A DNA stretch of 64,000 nucleotides, taken from NCBI GenBank assembly GCA_964652235.1, contig CAZZDK010000009.1:8643-72642 (forward strand), read 5' to 3'. This stretch comes from CAZZDK01 sp964652235. GTDB lineage: Bacteria > Pseudomonadota > Alphaproteobacteria > UBA9219. Of this stretch, positions 14,029 through 22,008 are shown in pieces. The notes under the pieces are model-generated. The model saw nothing but the letters and a program-made list of their open reading frames with translations, searched no databases and had not been told where the DNA came from. A program made the translations under genes and the position numbers. The first letter of the stretch is position 1. Each line of letters opens with the position of its first letter.

Positions 14029-16482
14029 ATGTCTCAAAAAATCGCCGAAAACGCCCCCGAATCCGCGTCCGATTCCGAAACCGAATACGGGGCCGATTCC
14101 ATCACCGTTCTGCGCGGCCTGGACGCTGTGCGCAAGCGTCCCGGTATGTATATCGGCGACACCGATGACGGGTCCGGCCTTCACCCCATGGTCTATGAGG
14201 TCGTCGATAACGCGATCGACGAATCGCTCGCGGGTTATTGCACGCGCATCGACGTGACGCTCAGCGCCGACGGTTCCTGCACCGTGCGCGACAACGGGCG
14301 CGGCATTCCCGTGGACATTCACGCCGAAGAAGGCGTTTCCGCCGCCGAGGTGGTGATGACGGAGCTTCACGCGGGCGGCAAGTTCAACCAGAACTCCTAC
14401 AAAGTTTCCGGCGGCCTGCACGGCGTGGGCGTCTCGGTCGTCAACGCCCTGTCCGAAGTCCTCGACCTGACCATCTGGCGGCAGGGATACGAATGGACCA
14501 TGCGCTTTCGGGGCGGCGTGGCGGAAGCGCCTCTCAAGCAAGGCAAGCCTTCCGATCGAACGGGAACGGAGATCACCTTTTTGCCGTCCAAACAAACTTT
14601 CACGCAGACCGAATTTTCGTTCGCCACCCTTGAACACCGCCTGCGAGAATTGGCGTTTCTCAATTCCGGCGTGAATATTTATCTGACGGACCTTCGGGGC
14701 GTCGAGGAAAAGAGCGTCCACCTGCATTACGACGGCGGGATCAGGGAATTCGTCGCCTATCTCGACCGCGCCAAAACGGCTCTGCACGAATCCGCCATCG
14801 GCGTCACGAAAGAGGTCGGCGGCGTCACCGTGGAATGCGCGCTGCAATGGAACGATTCCTATCACGAAACCATGCTGTGCTTCACCAACAACATCCCGCA
14901 AAAGGACGGGGGCACGCATCTGGCGGGCTTTCGCGCGGCGTTGACGCGCACCGTAAACGCCTATGCCGAAAGTTCGGGCCTTGCGAAAAAAGAAAAGGTC
15001 GCGTTGTCCGGCGAGGACGCCCGCGAAGGCTTGACCTGCGTTTTATCGGTCAAAGTTCCCGATCCGAAGTTCTCTTCGCAGACCAAGGAAAAGCTGGTTT
15101 CTTCGGAAGTCAAGCCCATCGTCGAATCCGTGGTCGGAGAAATGCTGTCCACCTGGCTTGAGGAACATCCGGCCGAAGCCAAAAAAATCATCGGCAAGGT
15201 CGTCGAAGCGGCGGCGGCCCGCGAAGCGGCCCGCAAAGCGCGCGAGCTGACGCGCCGCAAAAGCGCCCTCGACCCGACCTCTCTGCCCGGCAAACTGGCC
15301 GATTGCCAGGAGCGAGATCCGGCCAAATCCGAATTGTTCATCGTGGAAGGCGATTCGGCAGGCGGCAGCGCCAAACAGGGCCGCTCGCGCCAGACGCAGG
15401 CCATCTTGCCGCTGCGCGGCAAGATCCTGAACGTGGAACGCGCGCGCTTCGACAAAATGCTCTCTTCCGCCGAAATCGGCACGCTCATCACGGCCATCGG
15501 CGCGGGCATCGGGCGCGAGGAATTCAACGCGGACAAAGCGCGGTACCACAAAATCATCATCATGACCGACGCCGACGTGGACGGCAGCCATATTCGTACG
15601 CTTCTTTTGACCTTTTTCTATCGGCAAATGCCGGAGCTGATCGAGCGCGGCTACCTTTACATCGCGCAGCCCCCGCTCTACCGCATCAAGCGCGGCAGCG
15701 GCAAAGAACGCTACCTGAAGGACGACCGCGCGCTGGAGCGCTATCTTTTGGATTCCGGCAGCAAGGACGCGGCGCTGACGCTGCACAACGGCAAGGTTCT
15801 AAGCGGCGCAGAGTTGCAAAACCTGATCGAGCAGGCGCGACTCATGAAAAGCGCCATCGCGGCGCTGGACCGCAAGGTCGGCAACGCCAGGTTGATCGAA
15901 CAGGCCGCGATCGCGGGCGCGCTTAACCCGGAGCTTCTGAAAAACGCGGCCCAGGCGGAAGAAGCCGCGAGCTACGTCGCCAAGCGGATCGACGCGCTTT
16001 TGCCCGCGAGCGAACGGGGCTGGAAAGGCGGCCTTTCAAACGGCGGCATGGTGTTTACGCGCACGAAGCGCGGCGTGACGGTTCGCTTTGCGCTCGAATC
16101 GGAAACGCTTCGCTCCGGCGAAGCGCAGCGGCTCGACAGCATGGCGGCCTCGCTGCAGGAATGGTTCCGGGCGCCCGCGCAGTTCTCGCTTAAGGACCGC
16201 CCGCCGACTTCCATCGCAGGCCCGGCGGAACTGATCGAGGCCATCCTCGCTGAAGGTCGCCACAACCTGACCATCCAGCGCTACAAAGGCCTCGGCGAAA
16301 TGAACCCTGAACAACTTTGGGAAACGACGCTCAACCCCGAAGCGCGCTCGTTGCTTCAGGTCCGCATTAACCAGATGGACGAAGCCGAACAGGTCTTCTC
16401 GACCCTTATGGGCGACATCGTGGAGCCGCGCCGCGATTTCATCGTCGAAAACGCGCTGAACGCGACGAATATCGATGCTTAA
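14029..16482 (+). CDS. gyrB: DNA gyrase subunit B
   Basis: An 817-residue GyrB. The GHKL ATPase domain shows RKRPGMYIGDT, the EVVDNAIDE motif and DNGRGIPV. The TOPRIM domain has EGDSAGGSAKQGR near residue 440 and a DADVDGSHIRTLL motif. The end, YKGLGEMNPEQLWETTLNP...RRDFI, is normal. The frame stays open well upstream of 14029 through the preceding terminator, so the ATG at 14029 is chosen; it is followed by an acidic Ala/Ser/Glu-rich leader of about 25 residues before the conserved domain. Its ribosome site is weak. gyrB stands alone here, without recF or dnaN. Confidence 0.96.
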   Translation: MSQKIAENAPESASDSETEYGADSITVLRGLDAVRKRPGMYIGDTDDGSGLHPMVYEVVDNAIDESLAGYCTRIDVTLSADGSCTVRDNGRGIPVDIHAEEGVSAAEVVMTELHAGGKFNQNSYKVSGGLHGVGVSVVNALSEVLDLTIWRQGYEWTMRFRGGVAEAPLKQGKPSDRTGTEITFLPSKQTFTQTEFSFATLEHRLRELAFLNSGVNIYLTDLRGVEEKSVHLHYDGGIREFVAYLDRAKTALHESAIGVTKEVGGVTVECALQWNDSYHETMLCFTNNIPQKDGGTHLAGFRAALTRTVNAYAESSGLAKKEKVALSGEDAREGLTCVLSVKVPDPKFSSQTKEKLVSSEVKPIVESVVGEMLSTWLEEHPAEAKKIIGKVVEAAAAREAARKARELTRRKSALDPTSLPGKLADCQERDPAKSELFIVEGDSAGGSAKQGRSRQTQAILPLRGKILNVERARFDKMLSSAEIGTLITAIGAGIGREEFNADKARYHKIIIMTDADVDGSHIRTLLLTFFYRQMPELIERGYLYIAQPPLYRIKRGSGKERYLKDDRALERYLLDSGSKDAALTLHNGKVLSGAELQNLIEQARLMKSAIAALDRKVGNARLIEQAAIAGALNPELLKNAAQAEEAASYVAKRIDALLPASERGWKGGLSNGGMVFTRTKRGVTVRFALESETLRSGEAQRLDSMAASLQEWFRAPAQFSLKDRPPTSIAGPAELIEAILAEGRHNLTIQRYKGLGEMNPEQLWETTLNPEARSLLQVRINQMDEAEQVFSTLMGDIVEPRRDFIVENALNATNIDA

Positions 16483-16631
16483 TTCATAAGCCCTCAAGCG
16501 CCGGGCGCGAACCTGGCGGTTCGCTTGGCTTACGCGCGCATTGGCGCGCGGGCCCTCAACGGGCCATCGGCGCCCATGCCCTATGGGCGCCGAGACAACA
16601 AGCCCTATTCATAAGCCCTCAAGCGTCGGGC
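16482..16631. repeat. Cluster of four hairpins flanked by 25-bp direct repeats
   Basis: Two 25-bp copies (16482-16506 and 16607-16631) differ at one base. Between them are four adjacent stem-loops with short loops: 16508-16523 (6 bp), 16533-16550 (7 bp), 16551-16565 (5 bp) and 16568-16592 (10 bp perfect, arms cggcgcccat and atgggcgccg). No T-tract follows, so these are not ordinary terminators. The second direct repeat is the 3' end of the glycosyltransferase gene on the minus strand (coding RRLRAYE), and the first would code the same residues. This looks like a small structured element whose arrival duplicated the end of that gene, or a local tandem duplication. Confidence 0.7.
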
Positions 16632-17666
16632 AATTTTTTTGTCCTCGATCAACTTTTCATAAAGCGCGATCATCTGCTCGGTTACGGCTTTGCGCGTATA
16701 GCCTTTCTGATAGGATTCGCGACCGCCTGCCACCAGCCGTTCGCGCAAAGCCTTGTCGCCGACGGCGCGGGAAAGCGCCTGCGCCAGCGACTTTTCATCG
16801 TCGACGGGGACAAGCAGCCCGTCTTTTTCGTGCGTCACGTGGCCCGCCGGGCCCGCGCTGGCGGCAGCGACAAGAGGAACGCCCGCCGCCCAAGCCTCCA
16901 AAATTACTGTCCCGAACGGCTCATAACGCGAAGGCAAAACGCACACATCCGCCGCGCGCAAAAGCGCGCCGCGATCCGTCCGCCAACCCAGAAACCGCAC
17001 CCGCGATTCGAGACCGAGCGTTCGGGTCAGTTCTTCAAGTTCGCCGCGCAAAGGGCCTTCGCCCGCGAGCCAGACATAAAGGTCCGGCAAAAGTTTCGCG
17101 GCCTTCAATAGCGTGTCCAATCCCTTTTTGGGGTGAAGCCGCGAAAGAGCCAACGCGACAGGGGCGTCCGCAGGGGTGTCCAAGCTCGCCCTGTCCACAG
17201 GCGATTCGTCCCGCACATCGGGAAAAGTCGGAACGTAAAACGCTTTTTCTTCCGCGACGCCGTTTTTGACCATATGCGCCACAATGTCGCGCGTCACGCC
17301 GACGAAGTGCGAACAATGTTTGAACTTGCGCGGATCGTAATAGCCGCCGAACCAACCGAGAACCGGCCCCTTTTTCCAGGCCGGGACAAGGCTGGCGGCG
17401 CGGCGCATCCAGCAATGGATCAGGTCCGGGCTTTCCCGCTCGATCAGTTTTTTAAGCCGCCATCTTTGCAAAGGCCGGAAAGGAAAGGACAGAACTTCCG
17501 GCGCCGTCCGCACCCCCGACGCAAGAAGCTCGCCATAGCGCGGCGCGGCGGCGGGATACACCGCGCATTGGTCGATCCCCGCCGCATGGAGGCTGAGCAT
17601 CATGTCGGTGGCGTAGGTCTCCGCCCCGCCGAGGCCCTTGCCCGCCATGATGTGAAGAACGCGCAT
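16605..17666 (-). CDS. Group 1/4 family glycosyltransferase at the end of the dot/icm operon
   Basis: A 353-residue GT-B glycosyltransferase (GT4 type). The N-terminal domain starts VLHIMAGKGLGGAETYATDM, with the usual Gly-rich acceptor loop. The C-terminal nucleotide-sugar domain contains ALSRLHPKKGLDTLLKA, AGEGPLR, FLGWRTD and the EX7E-type segment PSRYEPFGTVILEAWAAGVPLVA. It has no membrane helix and would act at the cytoplasmic face. The substrate is unknown; LPS-core or O-antigen enzymes look like this. Its ATG shares one base with the icmO stop (TAATG), so it is translationally coupled to a secretion ATPase gene. The 3' end is part of a direct repeat. Confidence 0.9.
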   Translation of the reverse strand: MRVLHIMAGKGLGGAETYATDMMLSLHAAGIDQCAVYPAAAPRYGELLASGVRTAPEVLSFPFRPLQRWRLKKLIERESPDLIHCWMRRAASLVPAWKKGPVLGWFGGYYDPRKFKHCSHFVGVTRDIVAHMVKNGVAEEKAFYVPTFPDVRDESPVDRASLDTPADAPVALALSRLHPKKGLDTLLKAAKLLPDLYVWLAGEGPLRGELEELTRTLGLESRVRFLGWRTDRGALLRAADVCVLPSRYEPFGTVILEAWAAGVPLVAAASAGPAGHVTHEKDGLLVPVDDEKSLAQALSRAVGDKALRERLVAGGRESYQKGYTRKAVTEQMIALYEKLIEDKKIARRLRAYE

Positions 17667-20023
17667 TACTCCGCCGCTTTTTCTTTCCCGCCGAGGCCCT
17701 TATTCAGCTTGCCCGCCATGTTTTCGACCAGGGCAGCCATGTCGGCGGGAAGCTGGAGCTTGGTCACATCCGGCCCTTCTTCTTCCTCGCGCACGGACGG
17801 CACGACGCGCGTATCGAGATCGGACGGAACGAAGCCGCGCGGCGCGGACGTCTTGCGCTCGTAAAGCGGCGGCACGTCCAAATCTTCGAAACTGGCGCGC
17901 TTTTCTTCCGGTTCTTTGTCTTCTTCCCACGAAACGGCAAGCGGCTTGGCCACTTTGCCTGTCGCCGCCGTCTGGGACGGCGCTGCCGTTTCGGTTCGCT
18001 GGCGCGGTTTTTCTGCCGGAAGCTTCGCGGCGGCGGCGACCAGCGCCATGCCCTCTTCCATGGAAGAAAGGCCGCCGCCCCGAACAAGCGCCGCCATTTC
18101 CATCAGCGCCGAGACCTCGCCCGAAGGCGCCGCCTCGCCCGCCGCAGCCGCCGTCCAGTCGGGGTCCTTGAGCCGGGCCGCGACTTCGCTGATCGCCCGC
18201 TCGCGCGAAACGGTAAGCGTCGTCGTGGCGGGCACCGGCAAAAGCCGATGGACGCGCAGGGCCGAAACCTTGTCCGGCGCCGCATAGAACATCCGCACGC
18301 GCGCGATGAACTCGGCAAAGAGCATATGCACCTCGCCTTCGCGCTGACCGCGCAACTGGTCGTAGTGCGCGCGAACGCGAACCTGCGTGCCGCCCGTTCC
18401 CAGATTGTCGTAGAAAGGCTTGTTCATGAACAAGCTGGAAATCGTGTCGGTCTTGGCCGCCATGCCGTTCGATTCATAAACGAAGTTATCGCCGACGTGT
18501 TCCGAGAAGAATTTCTTCGTATCGCCCGGGTCCTCGAGCTTGCCGAAAATTTTCAGGTTGCAGTTGGCCAGGATGGATTGAGCCTCCTGCTTGACGCGCT
18601 TTTCCATCGACGGCAAGTCCTGCGCCGCGAAAATAAGAGAGAAGCCGAGCGAACGGGCCTGCGCGGCCATGACGGCCATGCCCTGCGCCGTGTAGTAACC
18701 GACTTCGTCAAACACCGTCATGAAGGAGGAGGAAGATCGCGTCTGTTTGCTGCCGATGGCGTTTTCCCAGCTTCCCTCCACCGTGTTGCCGAGCGTCGCG
18801 CCCATCATGCCTTTCAGGCTGGCGGCCACGATTTTGCCGAGGTTGGCGGCTTCGTCGCCGGATTTCTCCAGCGAGGGGATCAGGCCGACCAGAATACGCC
18901 GGTTCAAAACCGTGTCCAAAACGTCCACGTCCGCAAGCTGCGCCTTGAAGATGTAGCCGTATTCGTCGCCGAGCGATTGCAGCGAGCGCGTGAACTGCAT
19001 GGACAGATAACCGTGCTGTTGCCGCGCGACTTGCAGATCGTACATGGGCTGATCGGGCGCGGGCGGACGCTCGTTGCCTTCGTCGTCGAAGGCCGCGTCG
19101 ATATAGCCCGGCAGCGTGTTCAGGTAGCCTTGCAACGCCTTGATGACGCGTTCCGGCAGCGTCGCGTCGCGCGACAGGCGAATGATGGCAGGAAGCTCGA
19201 TATATTCGCGCAAAACGCCGACGTCGAGCAAAAGGCCGCCCTTGTCGCGCTTCCAGGTCAAGGCGGGCATGAGGGCGCCGAGCAAAGCGACGGCGCGTTC
19301 TTTCCACATCGCGTTGTCGCCGCCCGCGTCAGGCATCAGGTTCGTCACCATGTTGGTGAGATAGGAAGCCGAGCCGTTCGAAAACGGGTTCATCGTGTTC
19401 GAGACCGCGCCGTTGTCCGAGTTCGCAGTCATGTAGTTCAAAACCAAAAGGTCATCGTCGCGCCCGAAGCGGCGCGCCAGCGCGAATAGAGACGCCCACA
19501 GATCCGTGTCGGCCTTGCCGTCCACATAGACGAAGCCCGACCCCCAGGTCAGGGCATTGGTCACAATGGCTTTCAGTCCTTCCGTTTTGCCGGACCCTGT
19601 GGTTCCGATAAAAAGAATATGCGTGCGGGCGTCGGTGTTGGTCAGCCAAATCTCGCGCCCCATGTCGGGGTGGCCCGCCTCGTCCAGATTGCCCAGATAC
19701 AAAATGCCCTCGGACTTGCCCGGCCCCGTCCTGCCCGGCGCTGGGTTATGGGGGTCCGGCAACGGCGCCGCGTATTTCGGCATCTTGAACGGCAGCTCGA
19801 TGGGCTGCTTGAAAAACCAACGAGCATAAAGAACGAGCAGAAACAAAACCAGATCGGAAAGAAGCCCGGCTTCCGGCAGGGCGAAAACCAAGACTCCGAC
19901 GCCGAGCGTGGCGGCGCAGAAAGGTTCCGTCTGGCTCCAGAAATCCTTGATGCGCACGGAGGCCGGCCGCGCGTCGCGCAGCAAGTCGCGAAGATTCAGC
20001 GCGTGTTTCTTAAGAATGGTCAT
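17666..20023 (-). CDS. icmO: IcmO/DotL-like type IV coupling ATPase
   Basis: A 785-residue protein, equal in length to Legionella DotL (783). Two hydrophobic segments lie within residues 35-72. The Walker A motif GTTGSGKT is at 140-147. The Walker B region VFDEVGYYTAQGMAVMAAQAR lies near 436-456 and is followed by AAQDLPS. The family (VirD4/TraG-like, DotL branch) receives substrates and feeds them to the type IVB channel at the inner membrane, in complex with DotM. The last 190 residues are Ala/Glu/Pro-rich, where DotL binds adaptors in Legionella; adaptor genes are not seen here. AAAGGAGG precedes the ATG. The gene lies between the one-TM protein and the coupled glycosyltransferase. Confidence 0.93.
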   Translation of the reverse strand: MTILKKHALNLRDLLRDARPASVRIKDFWSQTEPFCAATLGVGVLVFALPEAGLLSDLVLFLLVLYARWFFKQPIELPFKMPKYAAPLPDPHNPAPGRTGPGKSEGILYLGNLDEAGHPDMGREIWLTNTDARTHILFIGTTGSGKTEGLKAIVTNALTWGSGFVYVDGKADTDLWASLFALARRFGRDDDLLVLNYMTANSDNGAVSNTMNPFSNGSASYLTNMVTNLMPDAGGDNAMWKERAVALLGALMPALTWKRDKGGLLLDVGVLREYIELPAIIRLSRDATLPERVIKALQGYLNTLPGYIDAAFDDEGNERPPAPDQPMYDLQVARQQHGYLSMQFTRSLQSLGDEYGYIFKAQLADVDVLDTVLNRRILVGLIPSLEKSGDEAANLGKIVAASLKGMMGATLGNTVEGSWENAIGSKQTRSSSSFMTVFDEVGYYTAQGMAVMAAQARSLGFSLIFAAQDLPSMEKRVKQEAQSILANCNLKIFGKLEDPGDTKKFFSEHVGDNFVYESNGMAAKTDTISSLFMNKPFYDNLGTGGTQVRVRAHYDQLRGQREGEVHMLFAEFIARVRMFYAAPDKVSALRVHRLLPVPATTTLTVSRERAISEVAARLKDPDWTAAAAGEAAPSGEVSALMEMAALVRGGGLSSMEEGMALVAAAAKLPAEKPRQRTETAAPSQTAATGKVAKPLAVSWEEDKEPEEKRASFEDLDVPPLYERKTSAPRGFVPSDLDTRVVPSVREEEEGPDVTKLQLPADMAALVENMAGKLNKGLGGKEKAAE

Positions 20024-20072
20024 GGCCTTCGCCCTCCTTTTCCCGCGGCTTTTGCAAAGCGGGATTTTTTCT

Positions 20073-20630
20073 TCATTCCGCTGGCGGCTCCAGCACGTCG
20101 TCGGCGGACATCGGCACGCCGTTTCGAATTTCCTTCGGCGCCAAGGGCGTCGGAACGACGGGCGCAGACGACAAACTTCCCGCTTTCGTAGGAATCGTCG
20201 AGGCGCTCTTTTGCGCCTGCGCGCGCAAAAGCGCCAATTGCTCTTCCGTAATCGGCGCGGAAAAGAACGTCATAACGAAAAACCCGATAAAAAGGACGCC
20301 CAAAAACATCAGGAGGCGCCGCCACCAATTGTTCTTAAAAGGCGACGCGTCCCGCAAAAGGGTTTTTTGAGTCGCCGCATAGGCCTCCTCGGCCTGGCGC
20401 CTTTCGTCGAAATGGGCGATGGGCGTAAAGACGCCTTGCGGCAGCAAAAGGCCCAACTCCCACTCGCCGTCCTTTTCGCGCAACGTCACGGCGTGGCTGC
20501 CCATCTTTTCGAGATCAAACTGCCAGACGACAGGGGGGGTGCTCTCCTTGTAAGACGCCACAAGACAGGGCGTCTGATTCCGCCGCACCAACTTGGCCTG
20601 AACGCCCGCTTTTCCCGAAAAACAAAACAT
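20073..20630 (-). CDS. Single-membrane-helix protein between icmP and icmO, candidate secretion component
   Basis: A 185-residue protein. Residues 1-95 form a soluble beta-rich domain that starts with FCFSGKAGVQAKLVRR and contains DGEWELGLLLPQG. One membrane helix lies at about 104-126 (WWRRLLMFLGVLFIGFFVMTFF). The remaining 60 residues are Ala/Ser/Pro-rich. The orientation is probably N-in, given the basic residues before the helix. No Legionella Dot/Icm subunit is recognised. The gene lies 16 bp after icmP and 49 bp before icmO on the same strand, which places it in the coupling-complex operon. A structural or adaptor role next to DotL/DotM is the natural inference. Confidence 0.75.
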   Translation of the reverse strand: MFCFSGKAGVQAKLVRRNQTPCLVASYKESTPPVVWQFDLEKMGSHAVTLREKDGEWELGLLLPQGVFTPIAHFDERRQAEEAYAATQKTLLRDASPFKNNWWRRLLMFLGVLFIGFFVMTFFSAPITEEQLALLRAQAQKSASTIPTKAGSLSSAPVVPTPLAPKEIRNGVPMSADDVLEPPAE

Positions 20631-20646
20631 AGCCTATCTCCCTTTC

Positions 20647-21879
20647 CTATGACGCACGCACGTCCTTGCCCGCTCCCGCGAACGGCGGAAGCTCCGGCTG
20701 ATTGGCCGCAAAATACTGGTTAAGCGCCACGATCGCCGTCTCAAGCCTTGGAATGGGCAAGGCCTTTCCCGCCGCTTCTTCGGCCATATAATGCGCCATC
20801 GCGCCCGCGCCTTCCATGTGAAAGGAGCGACGCCCCAGATTGTTCAGCGCGTACCACAAAGTCCGATCCGTGCCGCGCAGCCACAAAAACTGAGCGGACG
20901 CCAGCACGCCGCCCATAAATCTGGCCCAACGCAAAACGCCAAGAAGGGCGGTCGTCCGGTAAGCGTGCTTGGCCGCTATCTCAAGCGCCTTGCCGCCGAT
21001 TTCCGGGTCTTTGAGAATTTTCTGAATCTCGGCCATGATCTCCGCCGTTGGGCGAAAACCCCCTGTTGCCGTCCAGCAGGTGGAAAGCTTGCCCAAAAAC
21101 TCGTCGCTTTCTTCGCGTTTTTGCACGCCTTTAAGCGCAAACGCCGCCAGAAGGCCAAGCACATAGGGGGGCAGTCCTTTATAACCGGCCCAGCGCGGAC
21201 CCAGTTGCGCGAGAAAAGCCTGTCGCGTGCGGTCCTTGTTGGGAACGCCCCCCTCGACGCCGATTTGATGGGCGGAAACCCACTCTTCGGGCGAAAGAGC
21301 TTCGGCGAACAAAGGCAGCTTTTCCGGGATCAACGAACCGGGTATCCGCGCGCTGTGCTTGGACGGGTTGAAATCCACGATCGGCTGAATCACGGGCCAT
21401 ATCTTCGCCTGGACCTTGATAAAGCTTTCCAGATTGTAGCGCGTTTTGAAAGCGTCCTTCTTGAAAACGAAAAGAGCCTTATAAATGACATAGACGGCCA
21501 CACCCAGAACGATCCACCGCCAATAATCCATAATATGCCTACTCACGGCGCCGACGCTGGTAGCCGTCAGCGTGTAATATTGCATGGCTTCCGCCGCGGG
21601 AAGAGGTCTCAACGTGTTAACGCCAAAGCAGTTTGCAGCGGCCAGAACCGTGCTATCCGCCGGAACGGTTTTCTCAAGCGGCACGATCCAAAGCCAATGA
21701 AAACAAGCCCGCGCTTTTTGGTCGAAGGGCATAAGCGGCACGATTTCGGCAAGCCGAAGGTACCGCATAAACTCAAGCAGTTGCGGCTCGAAGAAAAACC
21801 AAATCAGCCATCCGATCAAAAGGATAGCGCAGATAAAGATCAGCAGAATCCATGTCGGATCGTCGGTGTTGCCTGCCAT
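20647..21879 (-). CDS. icmP: IcmP/DotM-like coupling-complex membrane protein
   Basis: A 410-residue protein of the DotM/IcmP/TrbA family (Legionella 376). Membrane helices lie at about 10-30 (WILLIFICAILLIGWLIWFFF) and 120-140 (WIVLGVAVYVIYKALFVF). The large C-terminal cytoplasmic domain carries FLWLRGTDRTLWYALNNLGR and GAMAHYMAEEAAG, which match the DotM pattern of WLxxxDRxLWYxLNxxGR. DotM binds DotL and helps recognise secretion signals. The gene is followed closely by the one-TM gene and icmO. A gap of about 130 bp separates it from icmB upstream, enough for a second promoter. An AGGA ribosome site precedes the ATG. Confidence 0.9.
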   Translation of the reverse strand: MAGNTDDPTWILLIFICAILLIGWLIWFFFEPQLLEFMRYLRLAEIVPLMPFDQKARACFHWLWIVPLEKTVPADSTVLAAANCFGVNTLRPLPAAEAMQYYTLTATSVGAVSRHIMDYWRWIVLGVAVYVIYKALFVFKKDAFKTRYNLESFIKVQAKIWPVIQPIVDFNPSKHSARIPGSLIPEKLPLFAEALSPEEWVSAHQIGVEGGVPNKDRTRQAFLAQLGPRWAGYKGLPPYVLGLLAAFALKGVQKREESDEFLGKLSTCWTATGGFRPTAEIMAEIQKILKDPEIGGKALEIAAKHAYRTTALLGVLRWARFMGGVLASAQFLWLRGTDRTLWYALNNLGRRSFHMEGAGAMAHYMAEEAAGKALPIPRLETAIVALNQYFAANQPELPPFAGAGKDVRAS

Positions 21880-22008
21880 TTTCGCCCGTTCCTGCTATAG
21901 CCCCTAGAGCCCGCTTGGTTTCGATTCCAAAACGGTCGGGCATTATACGCCTAACAAAGCAGATTTGCCTTACCTTTTTACTTGCCGCAATCTCTTTCTT
22001 CGCCGCCG

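Noticed and set aside
16508..16592. The hairpins after gyrB as a normal intrinsic terminator
   Set aside because: None of the four stems is followed by a T-run on either strand.
18248..19489. A 413-codon plus-strand frame opposite icmO
   Set aside because: Arg/His/Val-rich antisense shadow of a long GC-rich gene; icmO itself has clear Walker motifs.
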